Below are positions 1 to 11,873 of a DNA stretch of 64,000 bases, one piece after another. The first letter of the stretch is position 1. Every line of letters begins with the position of its first letter. The notes beneath the pieces are model-generated. The model was not told the DNA's origin and ran no database searches. It saw nothing but the letters and a program-made list of their open reading frames with translations. The translations under genes and the position numbers were made by a program. The DNA comes from Gammaproteobacteria bacterium (lineage in GTDB: Bacteria; Pseudomonadota; Gammaproteobacteria; Steroidobacterales; Steroidobacteraceae), in the NCBI GenBank assembly GCA_027459765.1, contig DAIDHD010000021.1, positions 1-64,000 on the forward strand, given 5' to 3'.

Positions 1-170
1 CAGCGTCCCGGGGGGCGCAGTGGCGAGGCAGGGCTCAGGGACGGGTCGGGTCCGGGCATGGCGAGCTTCGCATCACGAGGAAACGGACGCTGCGCATGAT
101 ACGTCATCGCGTCTGCGCCGCACTGGCGCAGTGTCCCTGCGTCGAGCGGCGCCCGTGACGGCATTGCCCG

Positions 171-590
171 TCAGCCGAGGTCGGCCCACCGGCGCAACAG
201 GGCCCTCGCCGGATGGAAGAACACCATGCCCAAGCCCAGTGCGGCTCCTCCCCAGGTGAGGGCCGCCGGCGTGTAGTCGCCGAGATGCGCGCGCAGCCAG
301 GGCATCGCGATCGCGGCCGCGGCGCCAGCCGCGAAGGCTACGCCGATGAGTGTGCCCAGAGTGCTGCGCCTTACGCGCAGGTAGTCCGCTTCGAGCGCCT
401 CGAGCTGTTGCCGTCGTTCGCCTTCCAGCCGCGCGCGCACTGCCGCGAGATCGGTCTCGGCAGGCCGTGCCCGCGCGGCGCTCACACGGGCGCGCAAGGT
501 CGCAGGGGTCTGCGGCCGCCGTAACGTGCGTTCCAACGCCCCATCGAGGGCGCACCCGAGACGTGTTCGTGTGTCGTGGGATTCGGTCAT
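171..590 (-). CDS. small two-helix membrane protein coupled to the ECF sigma factor; possible anti-sigma factor
   Basis: 139 aa. Its ATG overlaps the stop of the sigma-factor gene (ATGA), so the two are translationally coupled. Residues about 1-75 are charged and probably cytoplasmic, with a helical stretch at 45-70. Two hydrophobic segments follow at about 78-97 and 108-125, then a short basic tail. There is no HxxxCxxC zinc anti-sigma motif. A membrane protein encoded directly behind an ECF sigma gene is often its anti-sigma factor, but that is inference from position only; no family was recognised. The 170 bases beyond its stop hold only weak inverted repeats (for example CTGCGCC / GGCGCAG near 113-131). 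Confidence 0.7.
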   Translation of the reverse strand: MTESHDTRTRLGCALDGALERTLRRPQTPATLRARVSAARARPAETDLAAVRARLEGERRQQLEALEADYLRVRRSTLGTLIGVAFAAGAAAAIAMPWLRAHLGDYTPAALTWGGAALGLGMVFFHPARALLRRWADLG

Positions 591-1180
591 GGGGCGTCCT
601 CCCGCCAGTAGGCCGGGTCGTCCAGTCCCCGACGTCGCAACATCTCGGTGAGGGCCGCGCGGGCGCGAAACAGCGCGGTTTTCACCGTCCCCTCCGGGCA
701 GCCCAGCATGAGCGCCACCTCGCTCACCGAGCACTCCTCGTAATAGTAGAGCACGAGCGAGCGGCGCAATCGCTCCGGGAGCCGCTCCACCAGGGCGAGC
801 AGCTGTTCCGCGCGCCCGTCGCAAGGCTCCCCGCCGCCCGGGGCGGCCGGCTCCGCCTCCTCGCCCAACCCGTCCAGGGATTCGAGCGTCCGCCGTCTCT
901 CGAGCGCGCTCAGGCAGCGGTTTCGGGTGATGGCGTAGATCCAGCTCGAGAGCGAGGCCCGGCCGTCATAGCGTCCGAGCGCCTTCCATACCCTGAGCAG
1001 GCTTTCCTGGGCGGCATCCTCTGCCTGGCTGCGATCGCGCAGCAGCGCGCAGCACAGGCGGTATACCTTGCCCTCGTACCGGCGCAGCAGCTCCTCGAAC
1101 GCGCGCTCCTCGCCGCCCGTTCGCAGAAGCTCCACGATGCCTCGATCCCGCTCGGCGGCCTCGCTCACCGCTGCCTGCAC
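587..1180 (-). CDS. ECF-family RNA polymerase sigma factor
   Basis: 197 aa from a GTG start with a strong GGGGGTGAGG-type ribosome site just upstream. Sigma region 2 spans about residues 25-95 and includes AEDAAQESLLRVW and the region 2.4 helix ending in RNRCLSALERRR. Region 4 spans about 130-190, with the helix-turn-helix around SVSEVALMLGCPEGTVKTAL. Between them is an acidic, Gly/Pro-rich linker. Length and two-domain layout are those of an ECF (group 4) sigma factor that directs RNA polymerase to a small regulon. A promoter-like pair upstream (1237-1267) is the same as the one driving the divergent gene, suggesting autoregulation. The ECF subgroup was not assigned. Confidence 0.93.
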   Translation of the reverse strand: MQAAVSEAAERDRGIVELLRTGGEERAFEELLRRYEGKVYRLCCALLRDRSQAEDAAQESLLRVWKALGRYDGRASLSSWIYAITRNRCLSALERRRTLESLDGLGEEAEPAAPGGGEPCDGRAEQLLALVERLPERLRRSLVLYYYEECSVSEVALMLGCPEGTVKTALFRARAALTEMLRRRGLDDPAYWREDAP

Positions 1181-1236
1181 GCCTCACCCCCTGAGTGCCT
1201 TGCGGTGCCCGATGTTCGGGGATTCCAAGGCTGCGC

Positions 1237-1267
1237 TTGATACCCCGGCCCCGCCGAATCGGTTTCA
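1237..1267 (-). promoter_or_regulatory. putative ECF-type promoter of the sigma-factor gene
   Basis: Read on the minus strand: TGAAACC (1267-1261), 17 bases, GTATCAA (1243-1237). The same two hexamer-like boxes with the same 17-base gap occur on the plus strand at 1287-1317. A start site near 1230 would leave a leader of about 50 bases before the GTG at 1180. A GAAAC-type -35 and GTATC-type -10 are typical of ECF promoters. Confidence 0.6.
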
Positions 1268-1286
1268 ATCATCATTGAGCGCAGTT

Positions 1287-1317
1287 TGAAACCAGCCGCC
1301 AGCTTGCCGGGTATCAA
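1287..1317 (+). promoter_or_regulatory. putative ECF-type promoter of the DUF6249-like gene
   Basis: TGAAACC (1287-1293), 17 bases, GTATCAA (1311-1317), identical in both boxes and spacing to the divergent copy on the other strand. A start site near 1323 gives a leader of about 27 bases before the ATG at 1351. The two -35 boxes are about 20 bp apart and face away from each other. Confidence 0.6.
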
Positions 1318-1350
1318 TCGCGTCCTGCAACTTTACCGAAGAAGGCACCC

Positions 1351-1830
1351 ATGTCCTCCGTACTGCACTCTCTCACCGGACTGCTGGTCACCGTGGCCAT
1401 TCCCATTGTCGCCATCCTCGGTGGCATTTCGTACGCCGCGTACTCGATGTACCTCAGGTTTCGCAGGCAGCGGGAGATGCTTCAGATGCACCACGCCGAG
1501 CGCATGGCCGCGATCGAGAAGGGCATCGAATTGCCGCCGATGGCCTCTGAAATCGCCCACGACCCCTCGTTTGACATCCACCGCGGCTATGGCGGCGTGG
1601 GGATGCCGCCACGGCGCCGTTATCGTGGACTCATCACGCTCCTGGTGGGGATCGCCATCACCGTGGCGATGTGGCAGACGGACGGGGACAATAGCTTCTG
1701 GTGGGGGCTGATCATCGTCGCTGCAGGCCTGGGACAGCTTCTGATCGGTTCTCTGGAGTCCCGTGACCGGGGCCGGTCGGCCGGCATTCCCCGGAGCCCG
1801 GGCAGCCCCCCAAGCCCAGGGCAGGGCTGA
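1351..1830 (+). CDS. DUF6249-like membrane protein
   Basis: 159 aa. An N-terminal membrane helix (about 8-32) is followed by [21 protein letters not shown], the charged segment typical of DUF6249-type proteins. A cytoplasmic stretch and two more hydrophobic segments (about 92-107 and 117-132) come next, then a Pro/Ser/Gly-rich tail. Function is unknown; proteins of this type often sit beside ECF sigma genes. The shared promoter pattern makes it a likely target of the neighbouring sigma factor. Ribosome site GAAGAAGG lies about 8 bases before the ATG. Confidence 0.75.
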   Translation: MSSVLHSLTGLLVTVAIPIVAILGGISYAAYSMYLRFRRQREMLQMHHAERMAAIEKGIELPPMASEIAHDPSFDIHRGYGGVGMPPRRRYRGLITLLVGIAITVAMWQTDGDNSFWWGLIIVAAGLGQLLIGSLESRDRGRSAGIPRSPGSPPSPGQG

Positions 1831-1946
1831 TCGGACGGCCGCCAGGCACGAGCCTTGGCGGGGCGGGGCGGGCTCCAGATGCCCGCGCGGCCGATACGTC
1901 TGCCCGCCCAAAGGCGGCAAGGAAAGCAAGCCGTGACTCGCCACGG

Positions 1947-1975
1947 TTGACACTCTTCGCCCCCCTCCCTAGAAT
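1947..1975 (+). promoter_or_regulatory. sigma-70 promoter of the str operon
   Basis: TTGACA (1947-1952), exactly 17 bases, TAGAAT (1970-1975): perfect -35 and five of six -10 bases. The start site would be near 1982, giving a leader of about 200 bases before rpsL. Confidence 0.75.
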
Positions 1976-2036
1976 CGCCGGCCTTTCTCGGGTCGGCCCA
2001 CTGCATGCCGCCCCCGGAAACCGCGACACACCGACA

Positions 2037-2099
2037 CCGGGCCAAATCTTCGCGAGCGCGCTAATAAATGGGTGCGCAGCGCGCAGGCGGCCCGGTTTT
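2037..2099 (+). promoter_or_regulatory. stem-loop in the str operon leader, attenuator-like
   Basis: Outer arms CCGGGCC (2037-2043) and GGCCCGG (2089-2095) pair perfectly. Inner arms GCGCGC (2056-2061) and GCGCGC (2079-2084) also pair. The outer arm is followed at once by TTTT (2096-2099). This could be a weak intrinsic terminator/attenuator or a protein-binding leader structure. There is no direct evidence for either. Confidence 0.4.
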
Positions 2100-2183
2100 C
2101 GTCCGGACGCTCACCGCGCGGGCGCAACCTTTGAGAGTTCAAGGGAAGCGATCCGCGCCCGACCGCAGGATCTTGGAGACAGC

Positions 2184-3050
<867 letters not shown>

Positions 3051-3106
3051 GCGGCGGCGGATTGGCCGGGTACTGAACTGACCTAGAGGACCGAGGACAG
3101 CGGATC

Positions 3107-5194
<2,088 letters not shown>

Positions 5195-5213
5195 TTTTTT
5201 AAGGTAAGCAGCC

Positions 5214-6404
5214 ATGTCCAAAGAGAAATTCGAGCGCAGTAAGCCGCATGTGAACGTTGGGACGATTGGTCACGTTGACCACGGCAAGACGACGTTGACG
5301 GCGGCGCTGACGAAGGTGATGGCCGAGACGAACGGCGGTCAGTTCATGGCGTACGACCAGATTGACAAGGCGCCGGAAGAGAAGGCGCGCGGCATCACGA
5401 TTTCCACGGCGCACGTGGAGTACCAGAGCGCGAAGGGTCACTACGCGCACGTGGATTGCCCCGGGCACGCGGACTACGTGAAGAACATGATCACGGGTGC
5501 GGCGCAGATGGACGGGGCGATTCTGGTGGTATCGGCGGCGGATGGGCCGATGCCGCAGACGCGCGAGCACATTTTGCTGGCCCGCCAGGTGGGTGTTCCG
5601 TACATCGTGGTGTACATGAACAAGGCGGACATGGTGGACGACAAGGAGCTGCTCGAGCTGGTGGAGATGGAGGTTCGCGAGCTTTTGACGACTTACAAGT
5701 TCCCTGGGGACAGCACGCCGATCGTGGTGGGCTCGGCGCTGAAGGCGCTGGAGGGGGACAAGAGCGAGATTGGGGTGCCGTCGGTGGTGAAGCTTGTCGA
5801 GGAGATGGACAAGTACATTCCGGTGCCCAAGCGCGAGGTGGAGAAGCCGTTCCTGATGCCTGTGGAGGATGTGTTTTCGATTTCCGGTCGAGGCACGGTG
5901 GTGACCGGGCGCATTGAGCGCGGGATCATCAAGGTGAACGACGAAGTGGAGATCGTGGGGCTGAAGGCGACGGCGAAGACCACGTGCACGGGAGTGGAGA
6001 TGTTTCGCAAGCTTCTCGATGAGGGGCAGGCGGGAGACAACGTGGGAGTGCTGCTGCGTGGCACGAAGCGCGAGGAGGTTGAGCGCGGGCAGGTGCTGGC
6101 GAAGCCCGGGAGCATCACGCCGCACACGAACTTTGAGTGCGAGGTGTACGTGCTGACCAAGGAGGAGGGCGGGCGGCACACGCCGTTTTTCAAGGGGTAT
6201 CGGCCGCAGTTTTACTTTCGCACGACTGATGTGACCGGGACGATTGAGTTGCCTGCGGGGACGGAGATGGTGATGCCCGGGGACAACATCAAGATCGTGG
6301 TGGAGTTGATCGCCCCGATTGCGATGGAGCAGGGGTTGCGGTTTGCGATCCGCGAGGGCGGCAAGACCGTCGGCGCCGGCGTGGTCTCCAAGGTGATCGC
6401 TTGA
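5214..6404 (+). CDS. tuf: elongation factor Tu
   Basis: 396 aa. G1 GHVDHGKT (residues 19-26), [14 protein letters not shown]3 DCPGH, G4 NKAD, and domains 2-3 with [12 protein letters not shown] and [19 protein letters not shown]. It delivers aminoacyl-tRNA to the ribosome. Base use is odd: the body prefers ACG, GGG, ATT and GTG codons, while fusA and the ribosomal genes use ACC, GGC and ATC. The last 16 or so codons (from about 6355) switch to the local C-ending style. A second, diverged copy of the end lies just downstream at 6416-6457. Together these suggest recombination with another tuf copy. Confidence 0.99.
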   Translation: MSKEKFERSKPHVNVGTIGHVDHGKTTLTAALTKVMAETNGGQFMAYDQIDKAPEEKARGITISTAHVEYQSAKGHYAHVDCPGHADYVKNMITGAAQMDGAILVVSAADGPMPQTREHILLARQVGVPYIVVYMNKADMVDDKELLELVEMEVRELLTTYKFPGDSTPIVVGSALKALEGDKSEIGVPSVVKLVEEMDKYIPVPKREVEKPFLMPVEDVFSISGRGTVVTGRIERGIIKVNDEVEIVGLKATAKTTCTGVEMFRKLLDEGQAGDNVGVLLRGTKREEVERGQVLAKPGSITPHTNFECEVYVLTKEEGGRHTPFFKGYRPQFYFRTTDVTGTIELPAGTEMVMPGDNIKIVVELIAPIAMEQGLRFAIREGGKTVGAGVVSKVIA

Positions 6405-6415
6405 TCCATGCGACC

Positions 6416-6457
6416 AAAACCGTGGGAGCGAGGGTCGTTTCCAAGGTGATTCTGTAA
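6416..6457 (+). pseudogene. orphan second copy of the tuf 3' end
   Basis: Read from 6416 it encodes [13 protein letters not shown]-stop, against [13 protein letters not shown]-stop at the true end of tuf. It begins 12 bases after the tuf stop, in a different frame, with no start codon of its own. Its codons (AAA, GTG, GGA, AGG, GTT, ATT) match the style of the tuf body better than the present tuf end does. Best read as the displaced original end left by an imperfect gene conversion. Confidence 0.8.
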
Positions 6458-6471
6458 GGTTATTCAACGAA

Positions 6472-6488
6472 GGGATCGTGTCGATCCC
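6472..6488 (+). promoter_or_regulatory. hairpin before the rpsJ ribosome site
   Basis: GGGATCG (6472-6478), TGT loop, CGATCCC (6482-6488), a perfect 7-bp stem ending 15 bases before the rpsJ ATG. It could influence rpsJ translation or mRNA processing. No T run follows. Confidence 0.4.
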
Positions 6489-6503
6489 GGTGGAAGTGAA
6501 ATC

Positions 6504-6818
6504 ATGGCTACGAATCAGAACATCCGCATCCGGCTGAAGGCGTTCGACCATCGCCTCATCGACAAGTCGGCGCGTGAGATCGTCGATACGGCGAAGCGCA
6601 CCGGCGCCACGGTCAAGGGACCCGTGCCGTTGCCCATCAAGATGGAGCGCTTCACGGTGCTGGTCTCGCCGCACGGCGACAAGGACGCGCGTGATCAGTA
6701 CGAGATCCGCACGCACAAGCGCCTGATGGACATCTTGAATCCCACCGACAAGACGGTGGACGCGCTGATGAAGCTCGAACTGCCCGCCGGCGTGGACGTG
6801 CAGATCAAGCTGAACTAA
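6504..6818 (+). CDS. rpsJ: 30S ribosomal protein S10
   Basis: 104 aa. Standard S10 sequence: [29 protein letters not shown], then [19 protein letters not shown] and [31 protein letters not shown]. It is part of the 30S head and, as NusE, of antitermination complexes. It follows tuf by 99 bp and is separated from rplC by 216 bp, so here it reads as the last gene of the str transcript rather than the first of the S10 operon. Confidence 0.99.
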   Translation: MATNQNIRIRLKAFDHRLIDKSAREIVDTAKRTGATVKGPVPLPIKMERFTVLVSPHGDKDARDQYEIRTHKRLMDILNPTDKTVDALMKLELPAGVDVQIKLN

Positions 6819-6823
6819 AAAGC

Positions 6824-6852
6824 TTGAGCTTGCCGCAAAGGCTGTGTATCCT
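6824..6852 (+). promoter_or_regulatory. putative promoter of the rplC-led S10 operon
   Basis: TTGAGC (6824-6829), 17 bases, TATCCT (6847-6852): four of six bases in each box. The -10 overlaps the right arm of the hairpin at 6833-6858. A start near 6859 would give a leader of about 175 bases before rplC, close in length to the L4-controlled S10 leader that precedes rpsJ in E. coli. Confidence 0.45.
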
Positions 6853-6868
6853 TTGCGGCCCTGTTTTT
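6833..6868 (+). terminator. possible intrinsic terminator after rpsJ
   Basis: CCGCAAAGG (6833-6841), 8-base loop, CCTTTGCGG (6850-6858), a perfect 9-bp stem. Five T residues (6864-6868) follow after five intervening bases. The distance to the T run is long, so termination may be partial. The same bases overlap a promoter-like element. Confidence 0.5.
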
Positions 6869-7034
6869 GGGTCGGAGTGCGTGGGCACCGACGTTCGCGA
6901 TCAGCCTCGATAAGGCCTTCAAAAGGGTCTTTTTCAAGATGCTGGGCGTGAAGGTGCGGAGTCCAGACCGCCGACTCGGGTGCAACCGGCCCGGGCGCCA
7001 ATCGTAGCGTCCGTGGCGTAGAGGAATCAGACAA
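6869..7034 (+). other. leader of the S10 operon with hairpins
   Basis: Non-coding stretch before rplC. Hairpins seen: GTCG-(GA)-GTGC / GCAC-CGAC at 6871-6892, and CCTTCA (6916-6921) / TGAAGG (6949-6954), the latter enclosing AAAAG-GGT-CTTTT (6921-6933). In E. coli L4 represses its own operon through a structured leader of similar size. Whether this leader does the same is inference. Confidence 0.4.
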
Positions 7035-7766
7035 ATGACCATCGGTCTGGTGGGCCGCAAGTGCGGCATGACCCGCGTTTTCACCGACGCCGGCGTCACC
7101 GTTCCCGTAACGGTCGTCGAGGCGTTGCCGAATCGCATCTCCCAAGTCAAGACCCAGGACAATGACGGCTATCGCGCCGTACAGGTGACCGTCGGCAGCC
7201 GTCGGCCGTCGCGCGTACCCAAGGCGCTCGCGGGTCACTTCGCCAAGGCGAACGTGGCTGCGGGATCCTCCTCGCGGGAGTTCCGGCTCGCCAAGGGCGA
7301 GGGCGAGGCTCTCGCCGCGGGTGGCGAACTGAAAGTCGACATGTTCAAGCCCGGCCAGGTCGTCGACGTCACCGGCGTCACCATCGGCAAGGGCTTCGCG
7401 GGCACCATGAAGCGCCACAACTTCGCCGGCGGCATGAAGACCCACGGAAACTCGGTGTCGCATCGCGCGCCCGGCTCCATCGGCCAGCGCCAGACGCCGG
7501 GTCGCGTATTCAAGGGCAAGCGCATGTCCGGCCACATGGGCGTGCGTACCCGCACCATCGAGAACCTGAAGATCGTCGAGATCGACGCTGCCCGCAATCT
7601 GTTGCTGATCAGCGGCGCGGTGCCCGGCGCCGAGGGCGGTGAGGTGGTGGTGCGTCCGTCCGTGAAGCTCATCGGCCAGGCCCGCCGGCAGAAGCTCGCG
7701 CCCAACAAGGCGCAGGCAGCTCCGGGCACCAAGCCGCCGAATCCCGCGAAAGCCGCCAAGAAGTAA
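7035..7766 (+). CDS. rplC: 50S ribosomal protein L3
   Basis: 243 aa, longer than the usual 205-215. The core runs from [18 protein letters not shown] through [52 protein letters not shown]. The extra length is a C-terminal tail of about 25 residues rich in Ala, Lys and Pro. L3 is an early assembly protein near the peptidyl-transferase centre; the Gln in [10 protein letters not shown] is the residue methylated by PrmB in E. coli. Confidence 0.98.
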   Translation: MTIGLVGRKCGMTRVFTDAGVTVPVTVVEALPNRISQVKTQDNDGYRAVQVTVGSRRPSRVPKALAGHFAKANVAAGSSSREFRLAKGEGEALAAGGELKVDMFKPGQVVDVTGVTIGKGFAGTMKRHNFAGGMKTHGNSVSHRAPGSIGQRQTPGRVFKGKRMSGHMGVRTRTIENLKIVEIDAARNLLLISGAVPGAEGGEVVVRPSVKLIGQARRQKLAPNKAQAAPGTKPPNPAKAAKK

Positions 7767-7772
7767 GCCACC

Positions 7773-8396
7773 ATGAAGCTTAAAGTCAGCAACGCTGCCT
7801 CCGCGCAGGAGGTTCAGCTCTCCGACGACGCCTTCGGGCGTGCGTACAACGAGGCCCTGGTGCACCAGGTCGTCACGGCCTACATGGCTGCGGGACGTGC
7901 GGGCACCAAGCGCCAGAAGTCGCGTGCCGAGGTGAGCGGCGGCGGCAAGAAGCCGTGGAGCCAGAAGGGCACGGGCCAGGCCCGCGCCGGCTCGAACCGA
8001 AGCCCGATCTGGGTGGGCGGCGGCCGTGCGTTCGCCGCGCGCCCGCGCGACTTCTCGCAGAAGGTCAACCGCAAGATGTACCGCGCGGCCATGCAGTCCA
8101 TGGTCTCCGAGCTGGTTCGCCAGGACCGCCTGGTCGCGGTCGAGTCGCTGGAGCTCGCCGCGCCGAAGACCAAGCTGCTGGTGCAGAAGCTCAAGGAATT
8201 CGGTCTCACGCGCGCCCTCATCCTGGTCGAGGCCTACGAGGAGAAGCTGTTCCTCGCGGCGCGCAACGTGCCGTACGTCGACGTGATGCCGGTGTCCTGG
8301 CTCGATCCGTTGAGCCTGGTTCGCCACGACAAGGTGCTCGCCACGGTCGGTGCGCTGAAGCTCCTCGAACAGCGTCTCGGAGGCGCGAATGAATAA
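7773..8396 (+). CDS. rplD: 50S ribosomal protein L4
   Basis: 207 aa. It has the L4 exit-tunnel loop with [38 protein letters not shown] and the C-terminal alpha/beta domain. In E. coli L4 also represses the S10 operon via the mRNA leader, which makes the structured gap before rplC notable. It starts 6 bases after rplC and overlaps rplW by 8 bases. Confidence 0.98.
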   Translation: MKLKVSNAASAQEVQLSDDAFGRAYNEALVHQVVTAYMAAGRAGTKRQKSRAEVSGGGKKPWSQKGTGQARAGSNRSPIWVGGGRAFAARPRDFSQKVNRKMYRAAMQSMVSELVRQDRLVAVESLELAAPKTKLLVQKLKEFGLTRALILVEAYEEKLFLAARNVPYVDVMPVSWLDPLSLVRHDKVLATVGALKLLEQRLGGANE

Positions 8397-8691
8397 GGAA
8401 CGCTTGATGACCGTGCTGGTTCAGCCGCACGTGTCCGAGAAGGCCGCCACCGTCGCCGAACACGGCAACCAGTACGTGTTTCGCGTTCTCGACGACGCCT
8501 CCAAGGAGGAGGTCAAGCGCGCCGTCGAGCTGATGTTTGAGGTGAAGGTCGAGGGTGTGAATCTGCTCAACAAGCCCGGCAAGGCGCGCCGCTTCCGCAA
8601 CATGCAGGGGCGCCGCAACGGGTACAAGAAGGCGTACGTCCGCCTCGCCGCCGGTCAGTCGATCGATTTCGGCGGCGGCACGGCGAGCTGA
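8389..8691 (+). CDS. rplW: 50S ribosomal protein L23
   Basis: 100 aa with [25 protein letters not shown] and [31 protein letters not shown]23 lines the exit of the peptide tunnel and is the docking site for trigger factor and SRP. The ATG at 8389 lies inside the end of rplD; a second ATG at 8407 (MTVLVQPHV) is also possible and would avoid the overlap. Confidence 0.97.
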   Translation: MNKERLMTVLVQPHVSEKAATVAEHGNQYVFRVLDDASKEEVKRAVELMFEVKVEGVNLLNKPGKARRFRNMQGRRNGYKKAYVRLAAGQSIDFGGGTAS

Positions 8692-8703
8692 AGGACCTAA
8701 GAC

Positions 8704-9540
<837 letters not shown>

Positions 9541-9564
9541 GCCTTACTGACGGGAGATACCCAA

Positions 9565-9846
9565 GTGCCTCGCTCGCTCAAGAAAGGACCGTTCGTGGAT
9601 CTGCACCTCGCCAAGAAGGTGCAGACCGCGACGCAGAAGAACGATCGCCGCCCGATCAAGACCTGGTCCCGGCGCTCGATGATCGTGCCCGACATGGTGG
9701 GACTCACCATCGCCGTGCACAACGGCCGGCTGCACGTGCCGGTGCTGGTTTCGGAGAACATGGTCGGGCACAAGCTCGGCGAGTTCGCTCCGACCCGCAC
9801 CTTCAAGGGCCATTCCGGCGACAAGAAAGTGTCGGCGGCGGAGTAA
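9565..9846 (+). CDS. rpsS: 30S ribosomal protein S19
   Basis: 93 aa from a GTG start preceded by GGGAGA. Typical N-terminus [14 protein letters not shown], then [25 protein letters not shown] and [22 protein letters not shown]19 forms a complex with S13 in the 30S head. It follows rplB by 24 bases. Confidence 0.98.
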   Translation: MPRSLKKGPFVDLHLAKKVQTATQKNDRRPIKTWSRRSMIVPDMVGLTIAVHNGRLHVPVLVSENMVGHKLGEFAPTRTFKGHSGDKKVSAAE

Positions 9847-9849
9847 GGC

Positions 9850-10194
9850 ATGCAAACGACAGCGGTATTGCGGTACGCGCGCATTTCTCCACAGAAGTGC
9901 CGGCTGGTGGTCGACACGATCCGCGGCAAGTCGGCCACGGTCGCGGTCAACACCTTGAAGTTCATGCCCAAGAAGGGCGCGAAGATCGTGCTGAAGGTGC
10001 TGGATAGCGCCATCGCCAACGCCTACAACAACTTCAACGCCGACGTGGACGAACTCAAGGTGACGCGGATCGAGGTCGACGCGGCGCCGATGTTCAAGCG
10101 GTTCCACGCGCGCGCGAAGGGTCGCGGCGTGCGCATCGCGAAGCGCAACAGCCACATCCTGGTTCAAGTGTCCGACGGAAAGCGAGACGCCTAA
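9850..10194 (+). CDS. rplV: 50S ribosomal protein L22
   Basis: 114 aa. It shows [21 protein letters not shown] and the tunnel hairpin region with [22 protein letters not shown], whose tip lines the exit tunnel where macrolides bind. It starts three bases after rpsS, and its stop shares one base with the rpsC ATG (TAATG). Confidence 0.98.
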   Translation: MQTTAVLRYARISPQKCRLVVDTIRGKSATVAVNTLKFMPKKGAKIVLKVLDSAIANAYNNFNADVDELKVTRIEVDAAPMFKRFHARAKGRGVRIAKRNSHILVQVSDGKRDA

Positions 10195-10910
10195 TGGGTC
10201 AGAAAGTCAATCCAATCGGCATCCGTCTCGGTATCACCCGGGACTGGTCGTCCAAGTGGTACGCGGGCAGCAAGACGTTCGCGCCCAACATCCACACCGA
10301 CTTCCTGGTGCGCCGCTTCCTCGACAAGAAGCTGGTGGACGCCTCGGTGAGCCGCATTCATATCGAGCGCGCCGCGCGTCGCGCCAACATCACGATCCAC
10401 ACGGCCCGGCCCGGCATCGTGATCGGCAAGAAGGGCGAGGACATCGAGAAGCTGCGCGGCCAGGTGGCCAAGCTCCTCGGCATGACCTTGCAGGACGTGC
10501 GCATCAACATCGCCGAGATCCGCAAGCCGGAACTCGACGCCAAGCTCGTGGCCGAGGGCATCGCGCAGCAGCTCGAGAAGCGCGTGATGTTCCGGCGCGC
10601 GATGAAGCGTGCCGTGACCAACACCATGCGCTCGGGCGCGCTCGGGGTGAAGGTGCGGATCTCCGGCCGCTTGAACGGATCGGAGATCGCGCGCACCGAG
10701 AGCACCCGCGAGGGCCGTGTGCCGCTGCACACGTTCCGCGCCGACATCGACTACGGTCTCGCGGAGGCGCGCACGACCTACGGCGTGATCGGAATCAAGG
10801 TGTGGATCTTCAAGGGCGAGGTGTTCGACCAGCCTGAGAGCGAGGCGCCGGAGGCGGACGCCGAGGCCCAGGCGAAGCCCGCGGAAGGCGCGGCGCCGGC
10901 GGCGGTCTGA
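10194..10910 (+). CDS. rpsC: 30S ribosomal protein S3
   Basis: 238 aa. N-terminus [25 protein letters not shown] domain with [18 protein letters not shown], and the S3 C-terminal domain ending [10 protein letters not shown] tail of about 25 residues rich in Glu, Ala and Pro follows. S3 sits at the mRNA entry tunnel with S4 and S5. Confidence 0.98.
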   Translation: MGQKVNPIGIRLGITRDWSSKWYAGSKTFAPNIHTDFLVRRFLDKKLVDASVSRIHIERAARRANITIHTARPGIVIGKKGEDIEKLRGQVAKLLGMTLQDVRINIAEIRKPELDAKLVAEGIAQQLEKRVMFRRAMKRAVTNTMRSGALGVKVRISGRLNGSEIARTESTREGRVPLHTFRADIDYGLAEARTTYGVIGIKVWIFKGEVFDQPESEAPEADAEAQAKPAEGAAPAAV

Positions 10911-10945
10911 GAGTCGTCGCCGGTTCAAAGCGAAGGTAACGAATC

Positions 10946-11362
10946 ATGATGCAGCCGAAGCGGACCAAGTTCCGCAAGCAATTCAAGGGCCGGATCGCCG
11001 GCAGCGCACACCGCGGCAACACCGTGGCGTTCGGCGAGTACGGCCTCAAGGCCACCGGACGCGGCCGCATGACCGCGCGCGAGATCGAGGCGGCTCGTCG
11101 CGCCATCTCCCGCGCCGTCAAGCGCGGCGGGCGCATCTGGATCCGCGTGTTCCCGGACGTGCCGGTGACCCAGAAGCCGCTCGAAGTCCGCATGGGCTCG
11201 GGCAAGGGCAACGTCGAGTACTGGATCGCGAAGGTCCTGCCCGGCAAGGTGCTGTTCGAGATGGAGGGCATGAGCGAGGAGATCGCGCGCGAGGCATTCC
11301 GCCTGGCCGCGGCCAAGCTCTCGGTATCCACGGCGTTCGTCAAGCGGCAGGTGCGGGCATGA
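10946..11362 (+). CDS. rplP: 50S ribosomal protein L16
   Basis: 138 aa. Typical start [16 protein letters not shown], then [28 protein letters not shown] and [24 protein letters not shown]16 organises the A-site region of the 50S subunit. Its last bases overlap the rpmC start (ATGA). Confidence 0.98.
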   Translation: MMQPKRTKFRKQFKGRIAGSAHRGNTVAFGEYGLKATGRGRMTAREIEAARRAISRAVKRGGRIWIRVFPDVPVTQKPLEVRMGSGKGNVEYWIAKVLPGKVLFEMEGMSEEIAREAFRLAAAKLSVSTAFVKRQVRA

Positions 11363-11562
11363 AGGCGAAGGACATGCGGGCCAAGACCGCGAAGGAACTC
11401 GGCGAGGAGCTCCTCAAGCTGCGTCGCGAGCAATTCAATCTGCGCATGGCGCGGGCCACGGGCCAGGCCGCCAAGCCGGATCAGTTCATGAAGGTGCGCC
11501 GGAACATCGCGCGCGTGAAGACGGTGCTCGGCCAGTTGAAGTCGAGCGGAGGTAAGGGCTGA
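11359..11562 (+). CDS. rpmC: 50S ribosomal protein L29
   Basis: 67 aa, two-helix L29 with the signature [16 protein letters not shown] and [11 protein letters not shown]. It lies near the tunnel exit beside L23. It overlaps rplP by four bases, and its stop overlaps the rpsQ ATG by one base. Confidence 0.97.
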   Translation: MKAKDMRAKTAKELGEELLKLRREQFNLRMARATGQAAKPDQFMKVRRNIARVKTVLGQLKSSGGKG

Positions 11563-11858
11563 TGTCTACCGATACGCAAGTGGCGGGTGCGCCCGAGGCG
11601 GCCGCTCCCGGGCAGCGCACGCTGACCGGCAAGGTCGTCAGCAACAAGATGGACAAGACGATCGCCGTCGCTGTGGAGCGGCTGGTGAAGCACCCGAAGT
11701 ACGGCAAGTACGTGCGGCGCACCACCAAGCTCCTCGCGCACGACGCGAACAACGAGTGCAAGGAAGGCGACACGGTGGCGATCAAGCCGTGCCGTCCGAT
11801 GTCGCGTCGCAAGTCGTGGATCCTCGAGCGCGTCGTCGAACGCGCCGAGAGCCGCTAG
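11562..11858 (+). CDS. rpsQ: 30S ribosomal protein S17
   Basis: 98 aa, about 12 longer than usual because of an Ala/Pro-rich N-terminal extension before [35 protein letters not shown]. The oligonucleotide-binding fold ends with [19 protein letters not shown]. The ATG at 11562 is chosen because it couples to the rpmC stop. Confidence 0.97.
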   Translation: MSTDTQVAGAPEAAAPGQRTLTGKVVSNKMDKTIAVAVERLVKHPKYGKYVRRTTKLLAHDANNECKEGDTVAIKPCRPMSRRKSWILERVVERAESR

Positions 11859-11873
11859 CCCCGGAGCACAGCC

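Larger units (their letters stand above)
1831..2183 (+). other. 353-bp gap: DUF6249 gene end, then promoter and long leader of the str operon
   Basis: The first part (1835-1920) has GC-rich inverted repeats (CCGCCA / TGGCGG around 1839-1860, TGCC-CGCC / GGCG-GCA around 1899-1920) without T runs, so no clear terminator. A sigma-70 promoter follows at 1947-1975 and then an mRNA leader of about 200 bases with a large stem-loop. No coding region is supported. The frame of rpsL stays open upstream to 1947, but that stretch lies in and just after the promoter and matches nothing in S12. Confidence 0.7.

Noticed and set aside
1947-2183. N-terminal extension of S12 by about 79 residues
   Set aside because: The stretch begins at the -35 of the str promoter, and S12 length and start are fully explained by the ATG at 2184 with its ribosome site.
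5199-8327. 1042-codon open frame on the minus strand opposite tuf-rplD
   Set aside because: Complement of highly conserved tuf, rpsJ, rplC and rplD; no start signals and His/Leu/Arg-rich composition typical of antisense frames.
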